Origin: Bacteroidota bacterium | GTDB taxonomy: Bacteria > Zhuqueibacterota > JdFR-76 > DREG01 | DNA: 6,579 nucleotides | Reading direction: 5' to 3' | Assembly: GCA_030624545.1 (NCBI GenBank) | Contig: JAUXJX010000117.1 | Location: 1-6,579 of the forward strand | Shown here: positions 6,050-6,579 of the stretch, in pieces | Position numbering within the stretch: the stretch's first letter is position 1 | Layout of the letters: the number at the start of each line of letters is the position of its first letter | Translations under genes and position numbers: made by a program | The notes under the pieces: model-generated | Database searches by the model: none | What the model was told of the DNA's origin: nothing | What the model saw: the letters and a program-made list of their open reading frames with translations, nothing else

Positions 6050-6579
6050 CAGATTGAGCCTCATTTTCTGTTTAATTCGTTGAACACAATCGCTTCACTC
6101 GTCAAGAAAGATGCCGACAAGGCGGAAAAATTGCTGATTCAATTGAGCGAAATCCTGCGCTATTTCTTTCAAGGATCTACTCGGGATACCATTGAATTGG
6201 AGCATGAATTGAACTTCACTCGCCAATATCTTGCGCTGTTGTCGGCAAGATTCGGAGAAGATCTACAGATCGAATGGCGCGAAACCTTAGATCATCCCAG
6301 GCAAAAAGTCCCTGTTCTATTGATTCAGCCAATCATTGAAAATTCAATCCGTCATGGTTGGCAGGACCGGGATACTCCGTTACGCTTAAGGATTGAAGTC
6401 GCCGAGTCTGACAAATGGATTCGCTTGAAGGTTTCAGACAACGGAAAAGGGATCAAATCGGAAATGCTGAAAGAAATCCCAATTTCCGGACATGCCCTTG
6501 CAAATATCTCTGAGCGGTTGCATCTACAATTCAAGAAAGATGAGCTGCTTCGGATCAATTCGGAATTGGACAAGGGCAC
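5504..6579 (+). CDS. Membrane sensor histidine kinase, LytS/YehU-type (His_kinase plus HATPase_c; 3' partial)
   Basis: At least 358 residues, running off the window end. The GTG at 5504 is the only plausible start: an in-frame stop (5483-5485) precedes it, and it aligns with residue 1 of the phosphatase upstream. The ribosome binding site is weak. Four membrane segments (about 8-27, 37-53, 70-97, 138-160) mirror the phosphatase. The kinase core starts at once with QIEPHFLFNSLNTI, giving phospho-acceptor His187, and continues with the family signatures LSEILRYFF and ARFGEDL. The ATPase domain has the N-box LIQPIIENSIRHG (N280) and G1 box SDNGKG (D312). The last glycine loop reads SGHALANISERL; this ALxNI form differs from the common GxGL but resembles variants I recall from AlgZ-type kinases. 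The final bases (GGC AC) fit the usual 'GT' near the C-terminus, so little is missing. The usual partner, a LytTR or similar response regulator, would be expected just downstream. Confidence 0.92.
   Translation, partial: MNNIHKILLRGAAVLVFGAFISFILLAKTDSTWKALSIGYFYAASAFLVFALVHKLVAAKLSVFSTGQQLILRTLLYTIAISFAYLAGFVFQTIVLLPFHTIQEAVIDNAWKGFVYLVSSPFGGQAQAPFLSLELRALSVPFFAMIFLIGLVSMVGSFVEIRWQETRQRQAVERAELTALRAQIEPHFLFNSLNTIASLVKKDADKAEKLLIQLSEILRYFFQGSTRDTIELEHELNFTRQYLALLSARFGEDLQIEWRETLDHPRQKVPVLLIQPIIENSIRHGWQDRDTPLRLRIEVAESDKWIRLKVSDNGKGIKSEMLKEIPISGHALANISERLHLQFKKDELLRINSELDKG

Overview
The window looks like chromosomal DNA from an uncultured, probably diderm (Gram-negative-like) bacterium. Base composition appears roughly balanced by eye. 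The evidence is a lipoprotein with a classic lipobox, an exported beta-helix (bactofilin-like) membrane protein, a CRTAC1-type (VCBS plus ASPIC/UnbV) protein next to a TPR protein, and RsbU-like and LytS-like signalling proteins. This mix is common in FCB-group, Acidobacteria-like and related environmental lineages, but the taxon cannot be fixed from the sequence alone. All convincing genes lie on the + strand, and I saw no tRNA, rRNA, CRISPR array or insertion sequence.

Region 1 (1-1695) holds the 3' part of a CRTAC1-family gene followed after 12 bases by a membrane-anchored TPR protein, probably one operon. Region 2 (1696-2444) is a 254-base spacer with possible leader hairpins, then a small DUF4440/SnoaL-like lipoprotein behind a strong Shine-Dalgarno. 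Region 3 (2445-2890) is a 446-base non-coding gap with two adjacent stem-loops and candidate promoters.

Region 4 (2891-6579) is the most interesting part. An exported 17-residue-repeat beta-helix protein with a multi-pass membrane tail ends in a 4-base overlap with a membrane-bound SpoIIE/RsbU-type (PP2C) phosphatase. After 172 bases comes a membrane histidine kinase of the LytS type, cut by the window end. The phosphatase and the kinase share an almost gapless 182-residue N-terminal half: four membrane segments, an outside loop and the start of the signalling helix. I count 130 of 182 identical residues by hand. The two proteins then change abruptly to unrelated catalytic domains at the same residue.

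The working idea is that one envelope-sensing module has been duplicated and wired to two different outputs: Ser/Thr dephosphorylation (partner switching) and His-Asp phosphorelay. The bactofilin-like surface protein may be a partner or target. The effectors (STAS/anti-sigma proteins, a LytTR-type response regulator) are not inside the window, so the pathway is inferred.
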